Assembly: GCF_005960665.1 (NCBI RefSeq)
Contig: NZ_CP040676.1
Location: 2,204,001 to 2,268,000 of the forward strand
Direction: 5' to 3'
DNA from: Exiguobacterium mexicanum
GTDB lineage: Bacteria; Bacillota; Bacilli; Exiguobacteriales; Exiguobacteriaceae
DNA length: 64,000 nt
In this document: one piece after another, positions 16,703 to 24,663 of the stretch
Layout of the letters: each line of letters begins with the position of its first letter
Position numbering within the stretch: position 1 is the stretch's first letter
The notes under the pieces: model-generated
Seen by the model: the letters and a program-made list of their open reading frames with translations, nothing else
What the model was told of the DNA's origin: nothing
Database searches by the model: none
Translations under genes and position numbers: made by a program

Positions 16703-16714
16703 GATTTATAAATC
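16703..16714. promoter_or_regulatory. Palindrome upstream of cadC, possible autoregulatory site
   Basis: GATTTATAAATC is a perfect 12-base palindrome about 35-45 bases upstream of cadC, placed near a likely TG-n-TAGAAT extended -10. It does not resemble the cadA operator, so its link to CadC is uncertain. Confidence 0.35.
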
Positions 16715-16745
16715 TGTTATATATTATTATTGACTTATACACCAC

Positions 16746-16754
16746 TGTTATAAT
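16746..16754 (+). promoter_or_regulatory. Extended -10 promoter of small zinc-ribbon gene
   Basis: TGTTATAAT (extended -10) lies about 50 bases upstream of the 52-codon gene; no good -35 is seen at 17 bases. Confidence 0.45.
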
Positions 16755-16806
16755 ACAATCAAAACAACATAACAGCTACGTTACTTAAATAAAGGGGGCA
16801 GTTACA

Positions 16807-16965
16807 ATGAATGAATGGGCAAGCCGACTTGAATCTTCCGTCGAATTTTATCGGAAGTTACCGGACAAGACGTGTCAAGAATGCGGGAAACAGATGGATG
16901 AGCAGTGCGAGTCTTACGAGAACACGTGCCCATCCTGTGCTGAAAAACTGCAACTTAGCGAATAA
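16807..16965 (+). CDS. Small zinc-ribbon protein, YhfH-like
   Basis: A 52-residue protein, MNEWASRLESSVEFYRKLPD followed by TCQECGKQMDEQCESYENTC and PSCAEKLQLSE. Two CxxC pairs (C23/C26 and C41/C44) spaced by 14 residues form a treble-clef or rubredoxin-like zinc ribbon; VEFYRKLP...CxECG resembles the short YhfH family of Bacillales, whose role is unknown. An AAGGGGG site lies eight bases before the ATG, and a strong terminator follows directly, so it is a real monocistronic gene. It faces cadC, divergently, which could hint at metal-linked expression, but that is inference. Confidence 0.8.
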   Translation: MNEWASRLESSVEFYRKLPDKTCQECGKQMDEQCESYENTCPSCAEKLQLSE

Positions 16966-16968
16966 AGC

Positions 16969-17002
16969 AAATCCCTCGGAACAAGTTTCCGAGGGATTTT
17001 TC
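16969..17002 (+). terminator. Terminator of small zinc-ribbon gene
   Basis: AAATCCCTCGGAA and TTCCGAGGGATTT arms with T-run; shared with the convergent crcB gene. Confidence 0.9.
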
Positions 17003-17345
17003 ATGGCAGATGATAACCGAGATAGGCAGCCAACAGACCAAGTACATAGGTCGCAAGCAAATACATCCCGAAACGAAGCCAGTCTTTGGCGACGAACCGC
17101 ATCACTTCGAGCTTGAACGTCGAGAACGTCGTGAACGAACCGAGAAAGCCGACACCGATACCGAGCATGAGCGTTTGGTGAACACTCGCCCCGTATAAAT
17201 ACCCAAGTCCAAACGAACCAGTCACATTGACGATGAGCGTTGCCCACGGAAACGCCGATGTCGTCCGGGTTTTGACGAACTGACCGACCCCGAATCGTGC
17301 CATCGCCCCGAAGAACGCGCCGATCATGATGACGAGAAGCGTCAT
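17001..17345 (-). CDS. crcB: CrcB/Fluc fluoride channel subunit (second of pair)
   Basis: A 114-residue four-helix protein of the Fluc family, which exports fluoride passively and functions as an antiparallel dimer. The family motif GIGVGFLGSFTTFSTFKLE (helix 3 break with the central Na+ site and the Phe/Ser/Thr lining the pore) is present, as are FGAMARFGVGQFV and LIVNVTGSFGLGYLYG with the conserved Asn of helix 2. ATG 17345 is used because GAGAGGGGGGAG lies just upstream and it overlaps the stop of the preceding crcB (ATGA). Two adjoining single-domain genes usually mean a heterodimer. Confidence 0.93.
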   Translation of the reverse strand: MTLLVIMIGAFFGAMARFGVGQFVKTRTTSAFPWATLIVNVTGSFGLGYLYGASVHQTLMLGIGVGFLGSFTTFSTFKLEVMRFVAKDWLRFGMYLLATYVLGLLAAYLGYHLP

Positions 17346-17749
17346 CGTACTCCCCCCTCTCGCATGACAGCCCGATCGAACCGTCGCCGCCCAAACCAAA
17401 ATCCGAGCCATGAACTGAACAGCCCAAGTCCGAGACTGAGCGTCACATAAAGCAGAGCTGAACCGAATGCGTCAGCCTCTAACAATTCAATCGTCTCCAC
17501 ACTGAATGTCGAGAACGTCGTAAACGAGCCGATGAACCCTGTCCCGACCGCGGTGACGACACTCGGAGAGAGACGTCCGGACCGAAACAGAAAGTGTGTC
17601 AGCCAACCGAGCGCGAAACTTCCTGATAAATTGATGAGCAGCGTCCCGAGCGGAAACAGACCGATCCAAAACGTCTCGATGCCTGTCCCGATCCCATAAC
17701 GTGCCAAGGCACCGAGCGCTCCCGCCAAGCCGACGTATACATAGAGCAT
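17342..17749 (-). CDS. crcB: CrcB/Fluc fluoride channel subunit (first of pair)
   Basis: A 135-residue Fluc protein, MLYVYVGLAGALGALARYGI at the start, then LFPLGTLLINLSGSFALGWL with the helix 2 Asn, and VGTGFIGSFTTFSTFSVETI as the central motif. The longer C-terminus ends GRRRFDRAVMREGGVR. It is followed by its partner with a 4-base overlap. I looked upstream for the conserved fluoride riboswitch and did not see it; instead there is a hairpin followed by Ts that can be read as the rocD terminator. Confidence 0.93.
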   Translation of the reverse strand: MLYVYVGLAGALGALARYGIGTGIETFWIGLFPLGTLLINLSGSFALGWLTHFLFRSGRLSPSVVTAVGTGFIGSFTTFSTFSVETIELLEADAFGSALLYVTLSLGLGLFSSWLGFWFGRRRFDRAVMREGGVR

Positions 17750-17765
17750 GGCCCCGTCTCCCTTC

Positions 17766-17806
17766 AAAAAAACACCTGCCGCGAGCACGTCGCGAGACAG
17801 GTGTTT
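17766..17806 (-). terminator. Hairpin with T-run between rocD and crcB
   Basis: AACACCTG...CAGGTGTT arms extended by a GC-rich inner stem, then seven Ts on the minus strand. Natural reading is the rocD terminator; an extended -10 (TGTTATAAT, about 17819-17827) sits just before it, so it could also lie in a crcB leader. Confidence 0.75.
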
Positions 17807-17839
17807 AAGTCTGTATTCATTATAACAAGCGATGCGCAA

Positions 17840-19042
17840 TCACGAAATAGCGGCTGGTGCGAACACGGCTGAAATCGCCTCGAACGCCTCATCGAGCTCT
17901 TCTTTCGTGATGACGAGTGGTGGCGCCAAACGAATCACCGTCTCATGCGTCTCTTTGCAGAGCAGGCCGCGTTCTTTAAGCGCCTCACAGTATGGACGGG
18001 CTGCTTCCGTCAATTCGATCCCGATGAACAGACCGCGACCGCGCACATCTTTAATGAGTGGATTGTCGATTGATTTCAAACGATCCATGAAATATGTGCC
18101 GAGTTCGAGGGAACGTTCTGGCAACTGCTCCTCTTCTAACACTTCGAGTGACGCGATCGACACGGCCGCCGCGAGCGGATTCCCTCCGAACGTCGAACCG
18201 TGTGATCCTGGATTGAATACGCTCAAGACGTTTTCATTGGCCGCCACACACGATACCGGGAACACGCCGCCCCCGAGCGCTTTTCCGAGAATATACATAT
18301 CTGGCTCCACATCTTCCCATTCGATGGCGAACCATTTACCTGAGCGACCGAGCCCTGATTGAATCTCATCGGCCACAAACAACACGTTATGCTGCCGGCA
18401 CAGTTCGCTGGCACGTTTCAAATAACCAGCCGGTGGGATGATGATGCCGGCTTCGCCTTGAATCGGTTCGACGATGAACGCCGCCGTGTTTTCAGTGATG
18501 GCCGCCTCGAACGCATCGATGTCACCGTACGGCACGACTTTAAACCCTGGCAATAGCGGCCCGAATCCGCGTTGATATTCCGCTTCTGTCGACATCGACA
18601 CCGCCGCCATCGTCCGGCCGTGGAAGTTGCCCGAGCAGACGATGATTTCCGCTTGGCCTGGGATTTGTTTCACTTCATACGCCCAGCGACGTGATGCTTT
18701 GACAGCCGTTTCGACTGCTTCCGCACCCGTGTTCATCGGCAACACCATCTCTTTGTTTGTAAGCGCTGCCACTTTTTTGTAGAAACGACCGAGTTGATCA
18801 TTGTAAAACGCACGTGACGTCAGCGTGATTTTATCCGCCTGATCTTTTAGCGCTTGGATGATTTTCGGATGACAATGACCTTGGTTGACGGCCGAATAGG
18901 CACTCAACATATCCATGTAGTGGTTCCCCTCTGGATCCGTCACCCAGATCCCTTTCGCTTCCGAAATGACGATTGGAAGTGGATGATAGTTGTGCGCCCC
19001 GAACTTCTCTGTCAATTCAATCACTTCTTGTGTCTTTGACAT
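17840..19042 (-). CDS. rocD: Ornithine--oxo-acid aminotransferase
   Basis: A 400-residue class III PLP enzyme that converts ornithine and 2-oxoglutarate to glutamate-5-semialdehyde and glutamate, a step of arginine/ornithine breakdown. The N-terminus [20 protein letters not shown] is typical of Roc[22 protein letters not shown] holds the phosphate-binding region, [13 protein letters not shown] follows, [13 protein letters not shown] includes the PLP-pyridine Asp, and [15 protein letters not shown] the Schiff-base Lys. Length equals the Bacillus enzyme. It has a good sigma-A promoter rather than the sigma-54 promoter of Bacillus subtilis rocD. Its semialdehyde product could feed the ProC-type enzyme. 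Confidence 0.95.
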   Translation of the reverse strand: MSKTQEVIELTEKFGAHNYHPLPIVISEAKGIWVTDPEGNHYMDMLSAYSAVNQGHCHPKIIQALKDQADKITLTSRAFYNDQLGRFYKKVAALTNKEMVLPMNTGAEAVETAVKASRRWAYEVKQIPGQAEIIVCSGNFHGRTMAAVSMSTEAEYQRGFGPLLPGFKVVPYGDIDAFEAAITENTAAFIVEPIQGEAGIIIPPAGYLKRASELCRQHNVLFVADEIQSGLGRSGKWFAIEWEDVEPDMYILGKALGGGVFPVSCVAANENVLSVFNPGSHGSTFGGNPLAAAVSIASLEVLEEEQLPERSLELGTYFMDRLKSIDNPLIKDVRGRGLFIGIELTEAARPYCEALKERGLLCKETHETVIRLAPPLVITKEELDEAFEAISAVFAPAAIS

Positions 19043-19080
19043 TTGATTTCCCCCTTATCAAAAAACTATCTTACTTCTTC

Positions 19081-19110
19081 AGTATATGATGACCGTCTTT
19101 CTTTTGACAA
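19081..19110 (-). promoter_or_regulatory. Sigma-A promoter of rocD
   Basis: On the minus strand TTGTCA, 18 bases, TATACT, about 40 bases before rocD with AAGGGGG ribosome binding site following. Confidence 0.65.
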
Positions 19111-19198
19111 CGACCAACTTGCCCATTCCTCGGGTTGGGAAAATAAGGTACACTGAACGTAGAGTACGATTCATTTGATGTAGATTGGAGGAAATGCT

Positions 19199-21241
19199 GT
19201 GGCTTCATTGCGCGATTTGCCGATTGACGAGTTCATCGATGCTTTATCTGTCCCATGCTGTTACATCAACCTCGACGGCAACGTCCTTCTTTGGAACGAG
19301 CATGCGGAAACGCTCTTCGGATGGGAACGGGACGAGGTCCTTCACCACTCACTCCCGGTCGTCCAGCACTTAGAGCATACGCTCGAGACGTGGTCGCCAC
19401 TGCTCCTTCAATATCCGTTCTCGACGACGGCGATGACGCCGTTCAAACATAAAAACGGTTCGGTCGTCTATGCGACCGCCTATTTACAATCCTTTTCCAT
19501 CAACGATTTCACCGGCTATTTTTTAGCCTTTTTACCGAAAGGATTTAGTCCGCTCATCAGCACGGAACAGTTCAACTTACTCCATCATTTTCAGGCGATG
19601 ATTGAGCAGTCGACTTATTATCTGGCTGCGAACGCGTATGGGGAAATCACCGAGGTCAACCCGTTGTTATGCGGATTGATCGGGGCCCCCGACCACCAAT
19701 TTATCGGTCGTAATTGGTTCGAGCTCATCCATCCGTCATTCGAGAATGACCCGATCGCCGAGGACGTGCTTCAAGCGCTTACGACCGACCGTATTTGGAA
19801 CGGCGAGATGCCCATCCGCTCGGAACGTCATACGGCGAACACGTGCTGGCTCAATTTGACGGTCGTCCCAATCTTGAGCGAAGAAGGCGAAGTCGTGCAA
19901 TATACCGCCTTCGGATTTGACGTCTCGGATAAAAAACGGCTCGAGCAAGAGGTCAACTACCTCGCCTATCATAACGATTTGACCGGTCTATTAAATAAAA
20001 AAGGGTGGCTTCGCCAATATGCCCACGTCTTGAAAACTGTCGATCAAAGGGATGGTTTGGTCCATGTCGCCTTGTTCGACATCGATCGCTTTAAAATCAT
20101 CAACGAATCGTTCGGCTCCCGTGTCGGCAACGAACTACTCGTCCAAATCAAAGACCGGGCCACTCAGTTCATGCCTGAGACGAGCGTCATGTTCCATCCG
20201 TCGGGCGGCTTGTTTGGACTTCTGTTCTTTGAAGAGTCGAAAGAGGAAGTGTTCCAGTTGTTGCGTCAATTGCAACATGAACTGCAACGACCGTTCCGGA
20301 TTTATCATCACTCGATCATGGTGTCGATTTCCATCGGTTGTGTCTTCTATCCATCGGCCACATCTTCATTAGAAGAACTGTATACGCGTGCCGAAAGCGC
20401 CTTGTTCAAAGGGAAACGGATTGGCGTCGGCACGATTCAGTTCGTCACGAAAGACATGGACGACGCGTTCTCACGTCAAATCCATATCGAAAAAGCGCTC
20501 TATCAAGCGCTCGAGGAAAAACACTTTTATTTGGAATATCAACCAAAGTTCGAGTTGAAGACCGACCGGCTCATCGGGTTCGAGGCACTTCTCCGTTGGC
20601 ATCACGATGAGCTCGGTCAAATCCCGCCGTCGGAGTTCATCCCGCTCGCCGAGGAGATGGCGCTGATCGTCCCGATTAATAACTGGGTCATCCTTGAGGC
20701 CGCCAAACAGTTGAAAGCATGGCAACGACTCGTCGATTATCCGTTGTCGATGGCTGTCAACATTTCACCGAACCAATTCCGGAGCGACAGCTTCATCAAT
20801 ACGCTCCGAAATATCAAGCAACAGCTCAATTTAAACCCGTCCGACATCATTCTCGAGATCACGGAAAGTCTCGTCATGCAACAGACGGATGAAATCATCT
20901 CCCGGATGAATCAAATCAAGCGGCTCGACTATCGCCTGTCGATTGACGACTTTGGAACTGGATTCTCTTCACTCCAATACTTGAAGTCGTTCCCGGTCGA
21001 CGAGCTGAAAATCGATAAAGTCTTTTTAGACGATTGGCTCGCCTCGAAGTCGCACTTGCTCGATGTCATCGTCCATCTCGGCAAGAGCCTACATCTGCAC
21101 GTCGTCGCCGAAGGCGTCGAGGACCAAGAGATGCTCGATCATTTGAAGCAAACTGCCTGCGATTCGTTCCAAGGCTTCTTGTACGCCAAGCCGATGCCTC
21201 CAATCGAAGTCGTTCGCCTGTTAACGGGCGGAAAGCAATAA
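19199..21241 (+). CDS. PAS-degenerate GGDEF-EAL protein, probable c-di-GMP phosphodiesterase
   Basis: A 680-residue soluble protein. Residues 10-110 are a PAS-like domain ([23 protein letters not shown]), about 125-250 a second PAS with [13 protein letters not shown], 255-410 a GGDEF domain whose active-site motif has decayed to PSGGLFG, so it cannot make c-di-GMP though [10 protein letters not shown] remains. The EAL domain (420-675) is intact: [53 protein letters not shown] and [10 protein letters not shown]. It therefore looks like a phosphodiesterase, perhaps with the broken GGDEF as a GTP-binding regulator. Start is GTG 19199 after TTGGAGGAAATGCT. No membrane segments. Confidence 0.9.
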   Translation: MASLRDLPIDEFIDALSVPCCYINLDGNVLLWNEHAETLFGWERDEVLHHSLPVVQHLEHTLETWSPLLLQYPFSTTAMTPFKHKNGSVVYATAYLQSFSINDFTGYFLAFLPKGFSPLISTEQFNLLHHFQAMIEQSTYYLAANAYGEITEVNPLLCGLIGAPDHQFIGRNWFELIHPSFENDPIAEDVLQALTTDRIWNGEMPIRSERHTANTCWLNLTVVPILSEEGEVVQYTAFGFDVSDKKRLEQEVNYLAYHNDLTGLLNKKGWLRQYAHVLKTVDQRDGLVHVALFDIDRFKIINESFGSRVGNELLVQIKDRATQFMPETSVMFHPSGGLFGLLFFEESKEEVFQLLRQLQHELQRPFRIYHHSIMVSISIGCVFYPSATSSLEELYTRAESALFKGKRIGVGTIQFVTKDMDDAFSRQIHIEKALYQALEEKHFYLEYQPKFELKTDRLIGFEALLRWHHDELGQIPPSEFIPLAEEMALIVPINNWVILEAAKQLKAWQRLVDYPLSMAVNISPNQFRSDSFINTLRNIKQQLNLNPSDIILEITESLVMQQTDEIISRMNQIKRLDYRLSIDDFGTGFSSLQYLKSFPVDELKIDKVFLDDWLASKSHLLDVIVHLGKSLHLHVVAEGVEDQEMLDHLKQTACDSFQGFLYAKPMPPIEVVRLLTGGKQ

Positions 21242-21286
21242 AAAAGTCATCGGACGTCTTCACGACGTTCGATGACTTTTTTTTAT
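21240..21286. terminator. Bidirectional terminator
   Basis: AAAGTCATCG.ACGTC and GACGTTCGATGACTTT arms with TTCA loop, flanked by A-run and T-run; serves the EAL gene and the convergent permease. Confidence 0.9.
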
Positions 21287-22686
21287 AGGCTGATCGTGGC
21301 CGTCCATAGTCCATAGACGCCGTACGTGGCCGCCAACAGGATGACGACTGCAATCATATATTGCAGACGGCTCAGGAACGGACGGCCCTGTTCACGTTCG
21401 GCTAGCATGAAGACGAACACGCCCGGCGCGTAAAGAATCATCGCGATGAGCATATATTCGACACCCGACGCATAGAGGAGCCATGCCGCGTAAACGGTCG
21501 CGATGCCCGACATGACAAGCATCGAGTGCGTCCCTGTGCGTCGTGCCTCTTTCCAACCGAACAAGGCGGAAAACAAGTACGGGACGAGGGCCGCAATCCC
21601 GGCAATGCTCGAGAGCACCAAATAGGTCTGTTCGGAGAAGAGTGCAATGATAGTGACGAGTTGTGTGAAGACTTGCGTGATGAACAAGGCACTCACCGGC
21701 GTCTCATTCCGATTGAGCCGATTGAACAATTTCGGGAACACCCCGTCGCGACTTGCCACATAAGAAATCTCTGTCGCGAGAATCGTCCACCCGAGCAACG
21801 CACCTGAGAGCGAGACGAGGAGGCCGATATTGATGAGTGTCGCACCGACGGGACCGACGACCGCCTCAAGCACATACGCCATCGACGGTTCCGCCAGTAA
21901 CGCGAGTTGCTCTTGGGTCATCACCCCGAACGATATGATTGAGATCATCATATAAATGACGAGTGTCCCAACCAGTCCGATCACCGTCGCTCGTCCGACA
22001 TCTCGTTTATGACGGGCCCGTGATGATAAGACGACCGCTCCTTCGATGCCGACGAACGCCCATAACGTTACGAGCATCGTCGATTTCACTTGCGGGAACA
22101 CCTGTGACCAGCTGAAGCCCGACTGACCCCAAAAGTCGATTTGGAACGTGTCGATCCGGAAAGCGAACAAGATAAGGATGATAAATAAAAAGATTGGGAC
22201 GAGCTTCGCGATTGTCGTGACGATATTGAGGAGTGCCGCTTCTCTCATCCCTCGCGAGATGATCCAGAACAGCCCCCAAATCACGATCACGCTCATAATC
22301 AATCGAAACGCCCGATGCTCTGCCGAAAAGATCGGGAAGAAATAACTGAGCGTGCTAAAGATCAACGTGATGTTCGCCACCGTCCCAATCCACGCCGACA
22401 TCCAGTAGCCCCACCCACTATTGAATCCGACAAACTTGCCGAACCCTTCTTTCGCATAGGCGTATATGCCGCCCTCGAGTTCAGGACGTGTATTGGCTAG
22501 AAATTGAAACACGAACGCGAGCATGACCATCCCGATGCCGGTAATCGTCCAACCGATTAACACCGATCCGACCCCGGCACCTTGCGCCATCGCTCCCGGT
22601 AAATTAAATGCCCCTCCGCCAATCATCGTTCCGATGACCATGGCAGCGAGTCCAAAAAAGCCGATTCCGGCTGACTGTGACTTCAT
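21283..22686 (-). CDS. Basic amino-acid/polyamine antiporter family permease (ArcD/YvsH-like)
   Basis: A 467-residue APC-superfamily transporter with about 12 membrane spans. The opening IGFFGLAAMVIGTMIGGGAFNLPGAMA contains the helix 1 break GxxxGGG typical of the basic APA subfamily that includes the arginine/ornithine antiporter ArcD, AdiC and lysine permease YvsH. TLWAFVGIEGAVVLSSRA carries the helix 6 motif (FxGIEGAVVLS) characteristic of the same group. It probably exchanges arginine, lysine or ornithine. Two ARG-box-like palindromes lie upstream, consistent with arginine-responsive control, and rocD is two genes away. Exact substrate cannot be told. Confidence 0.88.
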   Translation of the reverse strand: MKSQSAGIGFFGLAAMVIGTMIGGGAFNLPGAMAQGAGVGSVLIGWTITGIGMVMLAFVFQFLANTRPELEGGIYAYAKEGFGKFVGFNSGWGYWMSAWIGTVANITLIFSTLSYFFPIFSAEHRAFRLIMSVIVIWGLFWIISRGMREAALLNIVTTIAKLVPIFLFIILILFAFRIDTFQIDFWGQSGFSWSQVFPQVKSTMLVTLWAFVGIEGAVVLSSRARHKRDVGRATVIGLVGTLVIYMMISIISFGVMTQEQLALLAEPSMAYVLEAVVGPVGATLINIGLLVSLSGALLGWTILATEISYVASRDGVFPKLFNRLNRNETPVSALFITQVFTQLVTIIALFSEQTYLVLSSIAGIAALVPYLFSALFGWKEARRTGTHSMLVMSGIATVYAAWLLYASGVEYMLIAMILYAPGVFVFMLAEREQGRPFLSRLQYMIAVVILLAATYGVYGLWTATISL

Positions 22687-22716
22687 TCAAAAACCCTCCA
22701 AAGCAAGTTGACGTCT

Positions 22717-22734
22717 GACGAATAACTATTCATC
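22717..22734. promoter_or_regulatory. ARG-box-like palindrome
   Basis: GATGAATAGTTATTCGTC on the minus strand closely fits the ArgR/AhrC box style (ATGAATA..TATTCAT). It lies about 30-50 bases upstream of the permease start. A second weaker copy, AATGATTATACATT, is 5 bases further away at 22738-22751, matching the usual tandem arrangement. Confidence 0.55.
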
Positions 22735-22812
22735 AATAATGTATAATCATTCGACGATTTCCTTATTCTACTGAAACCAAAGGCGTTTAGATAGGTGTTT
22801 CACTAATGTTTA

Positions 22813-22827
22813 TATTTTCGAATAATT
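22813..22827. promoter_or_regulatory. Possible CodY box upstream of oppA
   Basis: TATTTTCGAATAATT matches 11 of 15 positions of the CodY consensus AATTTTCWGAAAATT; it lies just before the oppA -35. A weaker similar stretch overlaps the oppA ribosome binding site. Peptide uptake is a usual CodY target, but matches of this quality are common in AT-rich DNA. Confidence 0.3.
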
Positions 22828-22839
22828 AAAAAAATTTTA

Positions 22840-22868
22840 TTGCCTATTCATCTTGTTTGTAGTTTAAT
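22840..22868 (+). promoter_or_regulatory. Sigma-A promoter of oppA
   Basis: TTGCCT, 17 bases, TTTAAT, about 45 bases upstream of the oppA start. Confidence 0.5.
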
Positions 22869-22911
22869 TGCAATATATTCGAAACAATCAGAATTTTCGG
22901 GAGGTAACACA

Positions 22912-24543
22912 ATGCGCAACAAAAAATGGTTAGCTTTATCGGGTGTCGCCTTGCTTGCGACAGCAGCATGTGGCGGCGGAGAAGAATCATCGTCGAGCTC
23001 GTCGGACGGATCATCATCGGGTGATGCGAAGAAGGAAATCACGCTCGTCTCGGCGACAGATTTACCACAGCTCGATCCGACGCTCACAACGGACTCGACA
23101 TCGGTCATCGTGACGAACAACGTCTTCGAGGGACTGTATCGTCTGGATGAAAATAACCAACCGGTACCGGGAATTGCTGAAGACGTAGAAATTTCAGAAG
23201 ATGGACTTACATACACCTTCAAATTGCGTGACGCGAATTGGTCAGACGGTTCACCGGTCACAGCTGAAGATTTCGTCTACTCATGGAAACGTGCCCTCAA
23301 TCCTGAGACAGGTGCCGAGTACGCGTATATCCTTCAAGATTTGAAAAACGCCAATAAGATTCTCGCAGGCGAAGAAGAACTCGATACGCTTGGCGCGAAA
23401 GCGGTCGACGAGAAGACGCTCGAAGTTCAATTGGAAGCACCAGCCCCTTACTTCCTCGGGTTGACAGGGTTCCCGACGTACATGCCACAAAAGCAAGAAT
23501 TCGTCGAAGAGCAAGGCGAGTCGTTCGCGAGCGCGGTCGATAAGACGCTCTACAACGGGCCTTACGTCTTAGACAGCTGGCAAGACAACGAAGGTTGGGT
23601 GTACAAAAAGAACCCGGACTATTGGGATGCTGAAAACGTCAAGATGGAGACGATCAACGTCAAAGTCGTCAAAGAAGTCGCGACGGGTGTCAACTTGTTC
23701 GAATCGGGCGAAGTCGACTACACGCTCTTGTCGTCTGAATTCGTACCACAATTCCAAGACAGCGAAGAGTTCAAGACTCGTGCCGACGCACGCATCAACT
23801 TCCTTCGCTTCAACCAGAAAAACGAAGCACTCCAAAACGTCAACATTCGTGAGGCGCTCGCGAAAGGCTTCGATAAGCAAGGTGTCACAGACGTCATCTT
23901 GACAGACGGCTCACAGCCGGCCAACTATATCGTCGCGAAAGACTTCACGTTCACAGAAGACGGAGCCGACTTCCGCGAGAAGTATCCAGACCTTCAAAGC
24001 TACAACGTCGACGAAGCGAAAGCGGCATGGGATAAAGGTCTTGCCGAGCTTGGCGTCGAAACGATCGAACTTGAATTCCTCTCACGTGATGAAGAAGCGT
24101 TCAAGAAAGTCAACGAGTACATCAAAGGTGAGCTCGAGAAGAACCTCCCTGGCCTCACGCTCAACATCAAGCAACAGCCGTTCAAAAACTTCCTTGACCT
24201 TGAAGGTAAAGGTGAGTACGACGTCTCAGCTGCTGGCTGGGGCCCTGACTACCAGGATCCAATGACGTACCTCGACATGTGGGTAACGGACGGTCCGTTC
24301 AACCGGATGGCCTACTCGAACGACGAGTACGATAAATTGATCCAAAGCGCGAAACAAGAAGCTGATCAAATGAAACGTTGGGAAACGATGCAAGAAGCAG
24401 AACGCATCTTGCTCGAAGATGACTTCGCGATCGCACCGATCTATCAAAAAGGTGAAGCGTACCTCGAACGCTCAAACATTCAAAACATGCACCGCCATCC
24501 GTTCGGAGCTGACGCTAGCTTCAAGTGGTTGGACGTCAACTAA
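22912..24543 (+). CDS. oppA: Oligopeptide ABC transporter substrate-binding lipoprotein
   Basis: A 543-residue family 5 extracellular solute-binding protein tethered to the outer face of the membrane. It opens with a lipoprotein signal peptide, MRNKKWLALSGVALLATAAC, with the lipidated Cys at residue 20, followed by a Ser/Gly/Glu linker. The SBP_bac_5 region includes DSTSVIVTNNVFEGLYRLDE, LTYTFKLRDANWSDGSPVTAEDFVYSWKR (family signature near 105-135), and FNRMAYSNDEYDKLI near the end. Relatives OppA and DppE bind short peptides. No permease or ATPase genes accompany it, so it must share a transporter encoded elsewhere. ATG 22912 follows GGGAGGTAACACA. Codon use favours CTC/ATC/GAC strongly, hinting at high expression. 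Confidence 0.93.
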   Translation: MRNKKWLALSGVALLATAACGGGEESSSSSSDGSSSGDAKKEITLVSATDLPQLDPTLTTDSTSVIVTNNVFEGLYRLDENNQPVPGIAEDVEISEDGLTYTFKLRDANWSDGSPVTAEDFVYSWKRALNPETGAEYAYILQDLKNANKILAGEEELDTLGAKAVDEKTLEVQLEAPAPYFLGLTGFPTYMPQKQEFVEEQGESFASAVDKTLYNGPYVLDSWQDNEGWVYKKNPDYWDAENVKMETINVKVVKEVATGVNLFESGEVDYTLLSSEFVPQFQDSEEFKTRADARINFLRFNQKNEALQNVNIREALAKGFDKQGVTDVILTDGSQPANYIVAKDFTFTEDGADFREKYPDLQSYNVDEAKAAWDKGLAELGVETIELEFLSRDEEAFKKVNEYIKGELEKNLPGLTLNIKQQPFKNFLDLEGKGEYDVSAAGWGPDYQDPMTYLDMWVTDGPFNRMAYSNDEYDKLIQSAKQEADQMKRWETMQEAERILLEDDFAIAPIYQKGEAYLERSNIQNMHRHPFGADASFKWLDVN

Positions 24544-24547
24544 TCAG

Positions 24548-24581
24548 CAAGCCCTGTCACTCCTGTGGCAGGGCTTGTTTG
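24548..24581 (+). terminator. Terminator of oppA
   Basis: CAAGCCCTG and CAGGGCTTG arms followed by TTTG, directly after the stop codon. Confidence 0.85.
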
Positions 24582-24603
24582 TGCATCGACACCTATGCCA
24601 ATA

Positions 24604-24622
24604 CAAAAAAGAGGCGTGCCAC
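24604..24622 (-). terminator. Distal arm of the split nhaC-gene terminator
   Basis: On the minus strand GTGGCACGCCTC followed by TTTTTT. The complementary arm AGGCGTGCCAC lies at 26090-26100 beyond the inserted element, so the two together formed an 11-bp terminator stem before insertion. Confidence 0.75.
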
Positions 24623-24663
24623 GAGTAATCTGTACCCCTTGTAAAGGACATTAATAAAAAAAC

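Noticed and set aside
17750-17839. Fluoride riboswitch upstream of the crcB pair
   Set aside because: The conserved GGNGATG...GCC and pseudoknot elements were not seen; the only structure is a terminator hairpin.
22885-22905. CodY box over the oppA ribosome binding site
   Set aside because: The match is about 10 of 15 positions and explained by the Shine-Dalgarno; only the upstream one is listed, with low confidence.
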